Shown one piece after another: positions 1-7,972 of a stretch of DNA of 39,489 nucleotides. Numbering within the stretch: the first letter of the stretch is position 1; each line of letters starts with the position of its first letter. The position numbers were made by a program, and so were the translations under genes. The stretch is from an uncultured Bacteroidales bacterium (GTDB lineage: Bacteria; Bacteroidota; Bacteroidia; Bacteroidales; UBA4417), in the NCBI GenBank assembly GCA_903878265.1, contig CAIRHD010000584.1, forward strand, positions 1 to 39,489. The letters are read 5' to 3'. A model generated the notes under the pieces. That model saw nothing but the letters and a program-made list of their open reading frames with translations, ran no database searches and was not told the origin of the DNA.

Positions 1-1
1 C

Positions 2-1210
2 CTTGTTACAACCGGTTTGGCTGTGTGTAGCGGCGAAGTCCGCACTACCGGCTATGTAGATATTCAAAAAATCGTTCGCGGAACCATCGAACGGATTGGC
101 TATACCAAAGCTGATTATCGTTTCGACAATAATTCCTGTGGTGTGATTTCCACAATCCACGACCAATCCGACGATATTTACATGGGTGTTGACCAAGGAA
201 ACCCCGAAGATCAGGGTGCAGGCGACCAGGGTATGATGTTCGGTTATGCTAGCAACGAAATGGACAACCTTATGCCAATGCCAATTGAGCTTTCACATAT
301 ACTTTTACAGGAATTGGCCGAAATACGCCGCGAAGGCAAAAAGATGAAATACCTCCGTCCGGATAGCAAATCGCAGGTTACCATTGAGTACGATGAGCGT
401 AACAGGCCAGTGAGGATAGATACCATTGTGGTTTCCACCCAGCACGACGAGTTTGTATTGCCTGCCGATGCTTCGCCTAAAGCAATCAAAGCTGCTGAAA
501 AAGCAATGCAGGATCAGATTGCTGACGATGTAAAAAACATCCTTTTGCCAAGGGTTAAAAGGACTTTGCCGGTAAGGGTACGCAAACTATTCGGCGACGA
601 CGTTAAATATTTTGTAAACCCAACAGGTAAGTTTGTAATCGGCGGGCCTCATGGCGATACAGGGCTGACAGGCCGTAAAATTATAGTTGATACATATGGT
701 GGCAAAGGCGCTCACGGCGGAGGAGCTTTTTCAGGAAAAGATTCATCAAAGGTTGACCGTTCGGCAGCTTACGCAGCCCGCCATATTGCAAAAAACCTTG
801 TTGCTGCTGGCGTTGCTGAGGAAGTTTTGGTACAGGTTGCTTATGCAATCGGCATTGCCGAACCGGTAGGCGTATATGTAAACACCTACAAAACCGGTAA
901 AGTTAAAGATAGTGAAGGCCACAAACTTACTGATGGACAAATAGCCGAAAAAGTAAGCAAGATTTTTGATTTGCGTCCGTATGCTATCGTTCAGCGTTTT
1001 GGACTGAAGAATCCAATATTTGAACGCACCGCGTCGTATGGTCACTTTGGCCGCGATTATTACAAAGCCGAAGTTGAGGTTTATTACAATAATGGCAGCA
1101 CCCGCACCGAAAATGTGAATGGAAAAGATAAATACTTTAAAGAAGTGGAGTTTTTTGGCTGGGAAAAAATTGACAGTGTAGAAAAAATCCAGAAAGAGTT
1201 CGGTTTGTAA
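2..1210 (+). CDS. metK: S-adenosylmethionine synthetase, 5'-truncated by the window edge
   Basis: Makes S-adenosylmethionine from methionine and ATP in the cytoplasm. The reading frame is open from base 2 ([13 protein letters not shown]...), so the gene runs in from upstream; about 30 N-terminal residues, including the first ATP-binding segment, are missing. The TTG at 17 is an internal codon, not a start. Visible family signatures are [10 protein letters not shown], the [12 protein letters not shown] hexapeptide region, THGQ-like inner loops, and the second signature [16 protein letters not shown] followed by [16 protein letters not shown]. The C-terminal domain is complete and ends [10 protein letters not shown]. 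An insertion rich in charged residues after the GAGDQG motif (around VSTQHDEF) is normal for the family. A terminator hairpin follows 22 bases after the stop. Identification is firm; the true start is outside the window. Confidence 0.97.
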   Translation, partial: LVTTGLAVCSGEVRTTGYVDIQKIVRGTIERIGYTKADYRFDNNSCGVISTIHDQSDDIYMGVDQGNPEDQGAGDQGMMFGYASNEMDNLMPMPIELSHILLQELAEIRREGKKMKYLRPDSKSQVTIEYDERNRPVRIDTIVVSTQHDEFVLPADASPKAIKAAEKAMQDQIADDVKNILLPRVKRTLPVRVRKLFGDDVKYFVNPTGKFVIGGPHGDTGLTGRKIIVDTYGGKGAHGGGAFSGKDSSKVDRSAAYAARHIAKNLVAAGVAEEVLVQVAYAIGIAEPVGVYVNTYKTGKVKDSEGHKLTDGQIAEKVSKIFDLRPYAIVQRFGLKNPIFERTASYGHFGRDYYKAEVEVYYNNGSTRTENVNGKDKYFKEVEFFGWEKIDSVEKIQKEFGL

Positions 1211-1232
1211 AACATCCCGAATTTATAGAATT

Positions 1233-1266
1233 AAAAAAGCAGGTCGGTGATGGCCTGCTTTTTTTG
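1233..1266 (+). terminator. Intrinsic terminator of metK
   Basis: AAAAAGCAGGTC and GGCCTGCTTTTTTT form a stem of about 12 pairs (one G-U) around a short loop, followed by a T run. It sits 22 bases after the metK stop. Confidence 0.85.
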
Positions 1267-1361
1267 TGTCAATTGGGACTGAGTTCCCTAAGAGAACCCT
1301 GAATAATGAAAAGCGCTAAACATCTATGAAACTCTAAGGCTCACAAAGCGCAATTAACAGA

Positions 1362-1470
1362 AATGGCACGCGGATGGTGCGGATGCAGGCAACGCGGATT
1401 TTCGCTGATTTCTTTTTATTTATCCGTTTTTATCCATGTTCCGCTTTCGGATCAGCGTCCGCGTGCCATT
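1362..1470. repeat. Long imperfect inverted repeat with GCGGAT words, between convergent genes
   Basis: AATGGCACGCGGA at 1362-1374 is the exact reverse complement of TCCGCGTGCCATT at 1458-1470. Between them lie repeated GCGGAT/ATCCG words (GGTGCGGAT, CAACGCGGATTTTCGC, TATCCGTTTTTATCC). The whole can fold into a hairpin of about 110 bases in the gap between convergent metK and the CheB-CheR gene, whose stop is at 1495. I recall similar GCGGATTT/AATCCGC word strings as common intergenic material in Bacteroidota; that is recollection, not a search result. Confidence 0.7.
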
Positions 1471-1494
1471 TATTCTGGAAGCCATTTATCCGTT

Positions 1495-4437
1495 TTATCT
1501 ATTTGCAATACTTTCCCTTATAAAGCATTGGATCACCTTGATGTTTTCTATTAGATATACATTGCTTACGAACTCTACATTGATTTTTTTGCCTGATGCG
1601 GTTTCGAGCGGCAAATTTTCGTAACGGACAATTTCCTTCTGTTGCAATTCGAAAAATTTATCTTTATTGGCCACTATATCGGCAAAGAACCCAATCTGCC
1701 AGATTGCTTTTTCGATAAATTGTTCTTTTGAGTAACCCAATAGCTCGATTAGAAATGGGTTCACATCCACAATTTTACCGCTTAGGGCATCAAGGATAAG
1801 AATCCCATCTTTAGCCGATTCGAAAAGTCGGCGATAGCGGGTTTCCGAAATTTTTAATGCCTGATCCACCTGGGTGGCTATGGTAATATCGGCAAATGTG
1901 ATTACAATGCCATCAATGCGGTCATCGGATGTGCGGTAGGGCATAATCCTAACGGTGAACCATCTGTTGTCGTTGGTGGCAATGGCTGTTTCTATTGAGG
2001 TAAGGGTTTTGAGCACTTGCCTGCAGTGGTTCCCAATTTCGGGGTATTGCAAATCGGAAACCTGGTCGGTAAACGGCCTACCGATATCGGTGGGCCGCAG
2101 TTTGAAAATATTGGTTATGGAATCGGTGAACCTGCGGATATTCAGCTCCTTATCTAGGAAAAGGGTAGCAATTTCGGTGCTGTTGAGTAGGTTTTTCATA
2201 TCGTTGTTGGCCTGCACAAAATCGTTGATCTTGCTTTGCAGTTCGGCATTTACTGTTTGCAGTTCTTCGTTCAGGCTCTGCATCTCTTCTTTGGAGGTGG
2301 TAAGTTCCTCGTTGGTAGATTGCAGTTCCTCGTTGGTGGACTGCAATTCCTCGTTGGTTGATTTAAGCTCTTCCTGCGAGGTTTGCATTTCTTCGCGAAG
2401 GCCCTGCAAATCCTCGAAGCTCCGCCGCAGGTCGTTTTCCAGCTCCTGATGGCGTGTATTTGTAACCCGTTTTCCTGTTTTGGGGTCGCGCAAATCGGGG
2501 ATTGCTATGTCTTTCACGTCCTGAAATACAACCATAATCATATTTGTTGCCACATCGGATTTTTGTATGCGTTGAACGGTAACATCCACGAATTGTGTGC
2601 CCCCGTTGGTCCCGATTTTTATATTGTGCAGCAAAACCTCCTCGTAGCTTAGCAAGGCTTTGCGCACTGCACCCGGCAAGGCATCACGCAAGCCTTCGCG
2701 GGCCATGGAGTATATGTTTATATTGGTTTTGCCTGCTGCCGGTTCGAGGTATTTGCCCGTGCGGCCGGTAATAAACAGTATATCGCCTCTATCGTTTATC
2801 AATACGCTAGCAGGTGAAAACCGCTGAAGCATAAGCTGTTCGGCAATAATTTGAATATTATCGTCGGATTTGCGCATGATCTTGGCTTCGGGTAAGGCTG
2901 ATTTAACCCGATTAAAAGCAGATGGGAAATCGAGTAGTTCGGTTGGGTTGGCTTTTGCTATGCGCATGTATATTTTGAACCTGGCATCAAGCTCCTCGAA
3001 GCCCTCCTTAGAGCTTCCAAGGCTTTCGGCAGTGCCGAGCAGCATTATGCCACCTGGGTTGAGGCTGTAGTTAAAGAGTGCCATGAGTTTTTTTTGTAGC
3101 TCTGGTTCCATGTAAATGAGCATATTGCGGCATGTGAGCAGGTCGAGTTTGGTAAAGGGGGGGTCCTTGATCACGTTTTGGGGCGCAAATACCACCATTT
3201 CGCGTATGGTAGCATTTAAGCGGTAGCCATCAGGTTCGGGGATAAAAAACCGTTTGATGCGCTCGGGCGACACATCGGTGATAATGTTGGCGGGGAAAAT
3301 GCCTTTGCGGGCTTTCTCAATGGCATCCACATCCAAATCGGTAGCAAATATTTGAAGCGAGAGGTTTTTGTGCTTTTTTGTTTTCTCGACTACCTCCTTA
3401 AAAACAATGGCCAAGGAATATGCCTCTTCGCCTGTAGAGCAGCCGGCAACCCAGGCACGGAGCACATAGCCGATTGGCAATTCGTTTATGAGTGCGGGGA
3501 TGGTAACTTCTTTGAGTTTTTCCCACACGGCAGAATCCCTGAAAAAGCTGGTAACGCCAATGAGCAATTCCTTGAAAAGGATATCAATTTCTTTGGGGTT
3601 TTCTTGCAAAAAGCGCACATACGAGTGTATCTTTTCTATTTGATGAACACCTTTGCGCCTTTCGATACGGCGGAACAGGGTGTTTTTCTTGTACAGCGAA
3701 AAGTCGTGGCCTGTGTGTTCGCGCAGCAGTATCACTATTTTATCGAGGTTGCTTTTGTATTTATCGTCAATTTCGAATTCCCCTTTAACCGCCGGTACGT
3801 ATTTGAGGAAAGCGATAAGTTTGGCGGGCAATTCTTCGGCCGTTGCCACAATATCAGCAACTAAGGCTTCGGTGGCACTGCGGGGCATGCCATCAAACTT
3901 GGCCGAGTGGGGCGACTGCACCAGCACGACTCCGTTTTTTTCCTTTATGGCTTTCAGCCCTAAGGTGCCATCGGAACCCATTCCGGAAAGTATGATGCCG
4001 ATGCTTTTTTCCTGTCTGTCGTCGGCCAGCGAACGCAGGAATATATCTATAGGCAGCCGCAAACCGCGCGTTTCGACGGGATCGAAAAGAAGCAGCGCAC
4101 CATTGAGTATCGACATACTTTTGTTAGGAGGTATCACATACACGCAGTTTGGCTTAACTTTGAGGCTGTCGGTGGCCTGAAAAACCTTCATGGGGGTAAT
4201 GCGCTGCAGGAGTTCGGGCATGATGCCCACATGGTTAGGGTCGAGATGTTGTATAACCACGAAAGCCATTCCGTTGTCCTTTGGCATATTGAAAAAAAAC
4301 TGTTCCAAAGCCTCCAATCCACCTGCAGAGGCGCCAATGCCTACTATCGGAAATTGGATGTTGCTGGGCTTTGTGTGCTCTTTAGGAATTGGAGTGCTTT
4401 TAGGTTCCAGTTCGGGTGTGGTTGCTTTTTTTGCCAT
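1495..4437 (-). CDS. CheB-CheR fusion with coiled coil and PAS domains, no kinase
   Basis: A 980-residue cytoplasmic fusion. Residues 28-215 are a CheB-type methylesterase with Ser37 (GIGASAGG), His64 (VIQHLDP) and Asp156 (GMGSDGTLG) in the catalytic positions. No receiver domain precedes it. Residues 220-492 are CheR methyltransferase, with the AdoMet loop AGCSTGEEAYS at 331-341 and the FFRD motif near 298. A PAS-like segment (about 530-650) leads into a strongly heptad-repeated coiled coil (about 665-750) with three STNEELQ-type repeats. Two PAS domains follow (about 750-860 and 865-980) and the chain stops after the last one, with no HisKA or ATPase domain. Family members often end in a kinase, so this one is a short form. 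There is no flagellar or MCP gene nearby; the natural partner could be one of the neighbouring PAS kinases. The ATG at 4437 leaves a short charged tail before the CheB core. Confidence 0.93.
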   Translation of the reverse strand: MAKKATTPELEPKSTPIPKEHTKPSNIQFPIVGIGASAGGLEALEQFFFNMPKDNGMAFVVIQHLDPNHVGIMPELLQRITPMKVFQATDSLKVKPNCVYVIPPNKSMSILNGALLLFDPVETRGLRLPIDIFLRSLADDRQEKSIGIILSGMGSDGTLGLKAIKEKNGVVLVQSPHSAKFDGMPRSATEALVADIVATAEELPAKLIAFLKYVPAVKGEFEIDDKYKSNLDKIVILLREHTGHDFSLYKKNTLFRRIERRKGVHQIEKIHSYVRFLQENPKEIDILFKELLIGVTSFFRDSAVWEKLKEVTIPALINELPIGYVLRAWVAGCSTGEEAYSLAIVFKEVVEKTKKHKNLSLQIFATDLDVDAIEKARKGIFPANIITDVSPERIKRFFIPEPDGYRLNATIREMVVFAPQNVIKDPPFTKLDLLTCRNMLIYMEPELQKKLMALFNYSLNPGGIMLLGTAESLGSSKEGFEELDARFKIYMRIAKANPTELLDFPSAFNRVKSALPEAKIMRKSDDNIQIIAEQLMLQRFSPASVLINDRGDILFITGRTGKYLEPAAGKTNINIYSMAREGLRDALPGAVRKALLSYEEVLLHNIKIGTNGGTQFVDVTVQRIQKSDVATNMIMVVFQDVKDIAIPDLRDPKTGKRVTNTRHQELENDLRRSFEDLQGLREEMQTSQEELKSTNEELQSTNEELQSTNEELTTSKEEMQSLNEELQTVNAELQSKINDFVQANNDMKNLLNSTEIATLFLDKELNIRRFTDSITNIFKLRPTDIGRPFTDQVSDLQYPEIGNHCRQVLKTLTSIETAIATNDNRWFTVRIMPYRTSDDRIDGIVITFADITIATQVDQALKISETRYRRLFESAKDGILILDALSGKIVDVNPFLIELLGYSKEQFIEKAIWQIGFFADIVANKDKFFELQQKEIVRYENLPLETASGKKINVEFVSNVYLIENIKVIQCFIRESIANR

Positions 4438-4454
4438 GATATGTGGAATTGTTA

Positions 4455-4525
4455 AAAGGTTCTATGGTTTGCGTCAATGTTCAATGCTTCGCGTTTAAGG
4501 GTTCAATGCTGCGTGTTTGTGTTGC
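4455..4525. repeat. Short word repeat upstream of the CheB-CheR gene
   Basis: GTTCAATGC occurs at 4479-4487 and 4501-4509, spaced 22 bases, with TTGCGTCAAT and GCTGCGTGTTTGTG variants around it. It is non-coding and lies in the presumed leader of the CheB-CheR gene. Confidence 0.45.
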
Positions 4526-4722
4526 GGGTTTCACGGTAAAAGACTTCAATAAATACAGTCTTTTCGCTACTTGGAAACCATCAACTTGATGGTCGGTAAA
4601 TTTAGTTCTATTTCTTATAATATCGTATTAAAAGCTTGGACAAAATTTAGGAATGCGATAATGTGTTAATGCGATAATTAACCCTTCGATCGGTTTTTAC
4701 TGCCCTCGAAGTGGAGATTTTT

Positions 4723-4965
4723 ATATTTCAAATGCGTTTTGCCATATTTATAATGCCATTTGCCATTCTTCAAATGCCATTTACCATTCTTTAATTGCAT
4801 TTTGCCATATTTCAAATGCATTTTGCCACATTTGTAATGCCGTTTACCATATTTCAAATGTCGTTTGCCACATTTGTAATGCCGTTTACCATATTTCAAA
4901 TGTCGTTTGCCATATTTCAAATGCCGTTTGCCGTTTTTGTAATGCCGTTTGCTATATTTCAAATA
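4723..4965. repeat. Tandem array of 11.5 copies of a 21-base unit
   Basis: From 4723 every 21 bases begins a variant of ATATTTCAAATGCCGTTTGC plus one C; unit 12 (from 4954) is partial. Two subtypes alternate in the middle: one with TTTCAAATG (units 5, 7, 9, 10) and one with TTTGTAATG (units 6, 8, 11). Because 21 is divisible by 3, both strands stay open and would encode seven-residue repeats (HLKYGKR on the minus strand). There is no other sign of coding: no signal peptide, no recognisable domain, no promoter. I read it as an intergenic satellite. Confidence 0.9.
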
Positions 4966-5312
4966 GGATCGGAATATTTTTAACCGCAATGGCGCAAAGA
5001 GGGCGCAATGAAGCGCAAAGCGTATATAAGGAGGATGCTTGTTTGCTTAACTTTGCGTGAAAAGACGCCAATTTTAAATTAAACTGGATAAATTGCTGAA
5101 CATTTTCTTACTTTAAAATTGCCGTAGATTATATATGAAACAATTTATGCTGTTTTTAGTATAGTTAGTATTATAGACTTAGTGAAACTTAAAGTCTTTG
5201 TGCCTTTGTGGCAGAAGAAAAACTTTTGTTGGAGTCTGAGGATTATATTAAAAGAGAAGAGAATAATATGATATAAACCCATACCACTTTTCATATTTGG
5301 CCAGTTCATCTT
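4966..5312. other. Gene-free stretch with short GCGCAAAG and CTTTGTG word repeats
   Basis: 4981-5022 repeats GGCGCAAAG / GCGCAATG / GCGCAAAG words, and 5194-5215 carries CTTTGTGCCTTTGTGGCAG. No reading frame, terminator or promoter that I can support lies here. It separates the 21-base array from the end of the next kinase gene. Confidence 0.5.
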
Positions 5313-7901
5313 TTAAGCAGTTTTTGCACTTCCATCATCAGCAAACGGGAAAGAAAGATAAAACATCGAGCCTTTATCTTTTTCGGATTCAACTTTAATT
5401 TCGCCACTTAGCAAGTGAACCAATCTGTACACTATGGCCAGCCCTAAGCCACTGCCTTCGTAGGCGCGTGTGTCGGAAACATCGGCTTGCGTAAATGCTT
5501 CGTAAATATCGGGAAGGAATATTTTGTCGATCCCAATCCCGGAATCCTGAACAAAAATCCCAATCTCAAAGGCATTCAATTCGTAGCCAAACGATATTGT
5601 ACCCGTTTCGGTAAATTTCATGGCATTGTCGAGCAGGTGCATGAGGATTTTTCTGAGCAAATCGGCATCGGAATTGAAGTAAAACATATCCTGGCTTTCA
5701 GGGATGCGCAGTTGTAAACCCAAATCTTTGATAGTGCAGGCAGCTTGTATTTCGTCCCTGATGCCTTGCAGCATCTGAACCAAATCGAATTTCTGGTTTT
5801 GGACTTTTATATTTCCCGATACGATCATCGAAATATCGAGGTAACTGTTCACCGTGTTTATTAACCTTGCACTGCTTTCCTTAATAAAACCGAGCATTTG
5901 TTCCTTGTCGTCTTGCGAAAAACTTGGCTTGATAATTTCTTCGCTTATGCCCACAATGCCATAGAGTGGCGTGCGTATTTCGTGTGAAATACTTTTGATA
6001 AAAGCCGTTTTCATCCTGTCGCCGGATTCAGCCTTGTTTTTGGCTTCCTGCAGTTCGGAAACCATTTTTTTGATATTGGTAATATCTTCTTTTACAGCGA
6101 GATAATTAATGATAATCCCGTGGTTGTCGAAAATGGGCGAAATGGTTGCTGTTTCCCAATACAATCCGCCGTCCTTATGTTTGTTCAAAAATTCGCCTTG
6201 CCAAACTTTGCCGGCAGAAATGGTTTCCCACAAAGCCTGATAAACTGAAGCTTGGATGAACCCCGATTTTAATATGCGTGGATTTTCTCCTGTCAACTCT
6301 TCAAGGGTGTAGCCGCTTGTTTTGCAAGCCTGTGGATTGACGTATTCAATTTCGCCATCCACTTTTGTGATAATAATGGAAACAGGGCTTTGCTCAACGG
6401 CGAGAGTGAGCTTTTTCAATAATTTTTCCTTTTCGATGCGTTCGGTAATATCGCTGCCGGCACCGCGGTATCCAGCCAGTTCGCCATTTTCGTCCAATAT
6501 TGGAACGCCATTGTTTATCACCCAAATAGTTTCGCCGGTACCTTTTACCATAAGGCTCACATAATCGCGAAAATCTTCTTTTCGTCTGTAGCCTTCCAGT
6601 ACGCTGGTTTTAAAATCGTTGCGGGATGCTTCGGGGTGCAGGTCGTAAAAATATTTTTTGCCAATCAATTCATCGGGAGTGTATCCCAAAACGCTGATGG
6701 ATAGCGGACTGATATAAGTATATAACCCATTTTTATCCACTTCCCAAACTACTTCGCGGCTTTGCTCGGCAATTTGCTGGAACCTTTCTTCGCTGTACCG
6801 CAGGGCTTTTTCGGCTAATTTGCTTTCGGTAATATCCTCGATGGTTCCATCGTAAAACAATACTTTTCCTTGGTTGTCGCGCACGGCTTTTGCATTTTCC
6901 CTGATATATACCATTTTGTCGTCCTGCCGTTTCCAAATATCCTCAAGGCCATAGATTTCACCTTTTTCTTCCATCGTTTTCTTGAATTCGGAACGGGAAT
7001 AATCGGGGTCGAATTCGTCGGTGTCGATGTTGCGCTTGCTGAGTTCCTCAAACGATTTATAACCCAATATTTTAAGCAGCGCATTATTCGAAAGCAGTAT
7101 TTGTCCATCGGGGGTTGTGCGGTAAATGCCAATAGAAGCGTTTTCGTACAATAACCTGTAGCGTTCTTCGCTCTCCGACAAAGCTTTTTGTGTTTGCAAA
7201 CGATCCTTGACTTCGTTTTGCATGTTCCTGTTTTTTGTCCTGTAACGTAAGGCCACCATGCCCAGCAGTATCAATACGAGCACTAAGCTGGACGATTCGG
7301 CGACTTCTAAAAACAGACCACGGTTCCATGTTTTGGCGTTGATATCCATGCCAAAAACAGCAAATATCTTACCATTGCTTTTATCTTTTATTGGAACAAG
7401 CACGCTCACCCATTTGCCCCAGCGATCGCTTGTTGGTGGTGTTACACTGCATTTTCCATCGTTAAAAGGCTTTTTTATGGCAGCGGCTGCTTCCGCAAAA
7501 AATTGGCCAGGAGGCGAGTAATCGGCTGATGTTGCAGGTTCCGAATCGAGTAAGAAATAGCATTTGTCCTTGCGGTTTAGGTAAAGGTAAGCGAACCTTG
7601 CATTTGGGTTTTGTTTTATGATTTCAGCTAAAGAAGCTTTCAACTCCTTGTATGCCTGTTTATTGGTATCGTCGGGCGCAGCTTGGAGCTGAAAGAGTTT
7701 TTCTTTTGGAAGGGCTGCGACAATGGATTGCGCAACCTTAAGGGCGTTGATGTGATTTTGTTGCGATACGCTGGCAAATTTCATCCAAATATATCCCAGG
7801 CCTAAAATTATAGCAGCCAGAAATATTGCTTTTTCAGTAAACGAGGGTCGATAAGTATTTTTTTTTCTTTCCATTGTTTCTATGCTTTTTAAAATGAGCA
7901 T
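5313..7901 (-). CDS. Membrane-bound PAS sensor histidine kinase
   Basis: An 862-residue kinase. Transmembrane helices at about 24-42 and 203-219 enclose a periplasmic sensor domain of about 160 residues that I cannot assign to a named family. Three PAS domains follow (about 245-365, 366-490, 495-612). Then comes HisKA with His640 in SISHEIRTPLYGIVG, and HATPase_c with N-box LLDNAMKF (756-763), G1 DSGIGI (786-791) and G2 GSGLGLA (816-822). There is no receiver domain, so phosphate must leave to a separate regulator; the two hybrid kinases and the REC-GAF-PAS protein nearby are candidates. The kinase core is closely similar in wording to those of the genes at 7973 and 16366 (for example INTVNSYLDISMIVSGN), suggesting paralogues. 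The ATG at 7874 (MERKKNTY...) is an equally good start and gives 853 residues. Confidence 0.94.
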   Translation of the reverse strand: MLILKSIETMERKKNTYRPSFTEKAIFLAAIILGLGYIWMKFASVSQQNHINALKVAQSIVAALPKEKLFQLQAAPDDTNKQAYKELKASLAEIIKQNPNARFAYLYLNRKDKCYFLLDSEPATSADYSPPGQFFAEAAAAIKKPFNDGKCSVTPPTSDRWGKWVSVLVPIKDKSNGKIFAVFGMDINAKTWNRGLFLEVAESSSLVLVLILLGMVALRYRTKNRNMQNEVKDRLQTQKALSESEERYRLLYENASIGIYRTTPDGQILLSNNALLKILGYKSFEELSKRNIDTDEFDPDYSRSEFKKTMEEKGEIYGLEDIWKRQDDKMVYIRENAKAVRDNQGKVLFYDGTIEDITESKLAEKALRYSEERFQQIAEQSREVVWEVDKNGLYTYISPLSISVLGYTPDELIGKKYFYDLHPEASRNDFKTSVLEGYRRKEDFRDYVSLMVKGTGETIWVINNGVPILDENGELAGYRGAGSDITERIEKEKLLKKLTLAVEQSPVSIIITKVDGEIEYVNPQACKTSGYTLEELTGENPRILKSGFIQASVYQALWETISAGKVWQGEFLNKHKDGGLYWETATISPIFDNHGIIINYLAVKEDITNIKKMVSELQEAKNKAESGDRMKTAFIKSISHEIRTPLYGIVGISEEIIKPSFSQDDKEQMLGFIKESSARLINTVNSYLDISMIVSGNIKVQNQKFDLVQMLQGIRDEIQAACTIKDLGLQLRIPESQDMFYFNSDADLLRKILMHLLDNAMKFTETGTISFGYELNAFEIGIFVQDSGIGIDKIFLPDIYEAFTQADVSDTRAYEGSGLGLAIVYRLVHLLSGEIKVESEKDKGSMFYLSFPFADDGSAKTA

Positions 7902-7972
7902 ATTAACCTATGTGTTTTTAGGATAAATGTTCGAATATCTGAATTATAACAATGCGAGATCCTTCAAAACCA

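Noticed and set aside
1363-1624. Small plus-strand frames starting with MARGWCGC or MFRFRISV
   Set aside because: They translate the GCGGAT word repeat and the antisense of the CheB-CheR gene's 3' end.
4678-4989. Open frame encoding HLKYGKR-type seven-residue repeats on the minus strand, and its plus-strand counterpart
   Set aside because: Both frames are open only because the 21-base repeat length is a multiple of three. There is no start signal, domain or flanking unique coding sequence.
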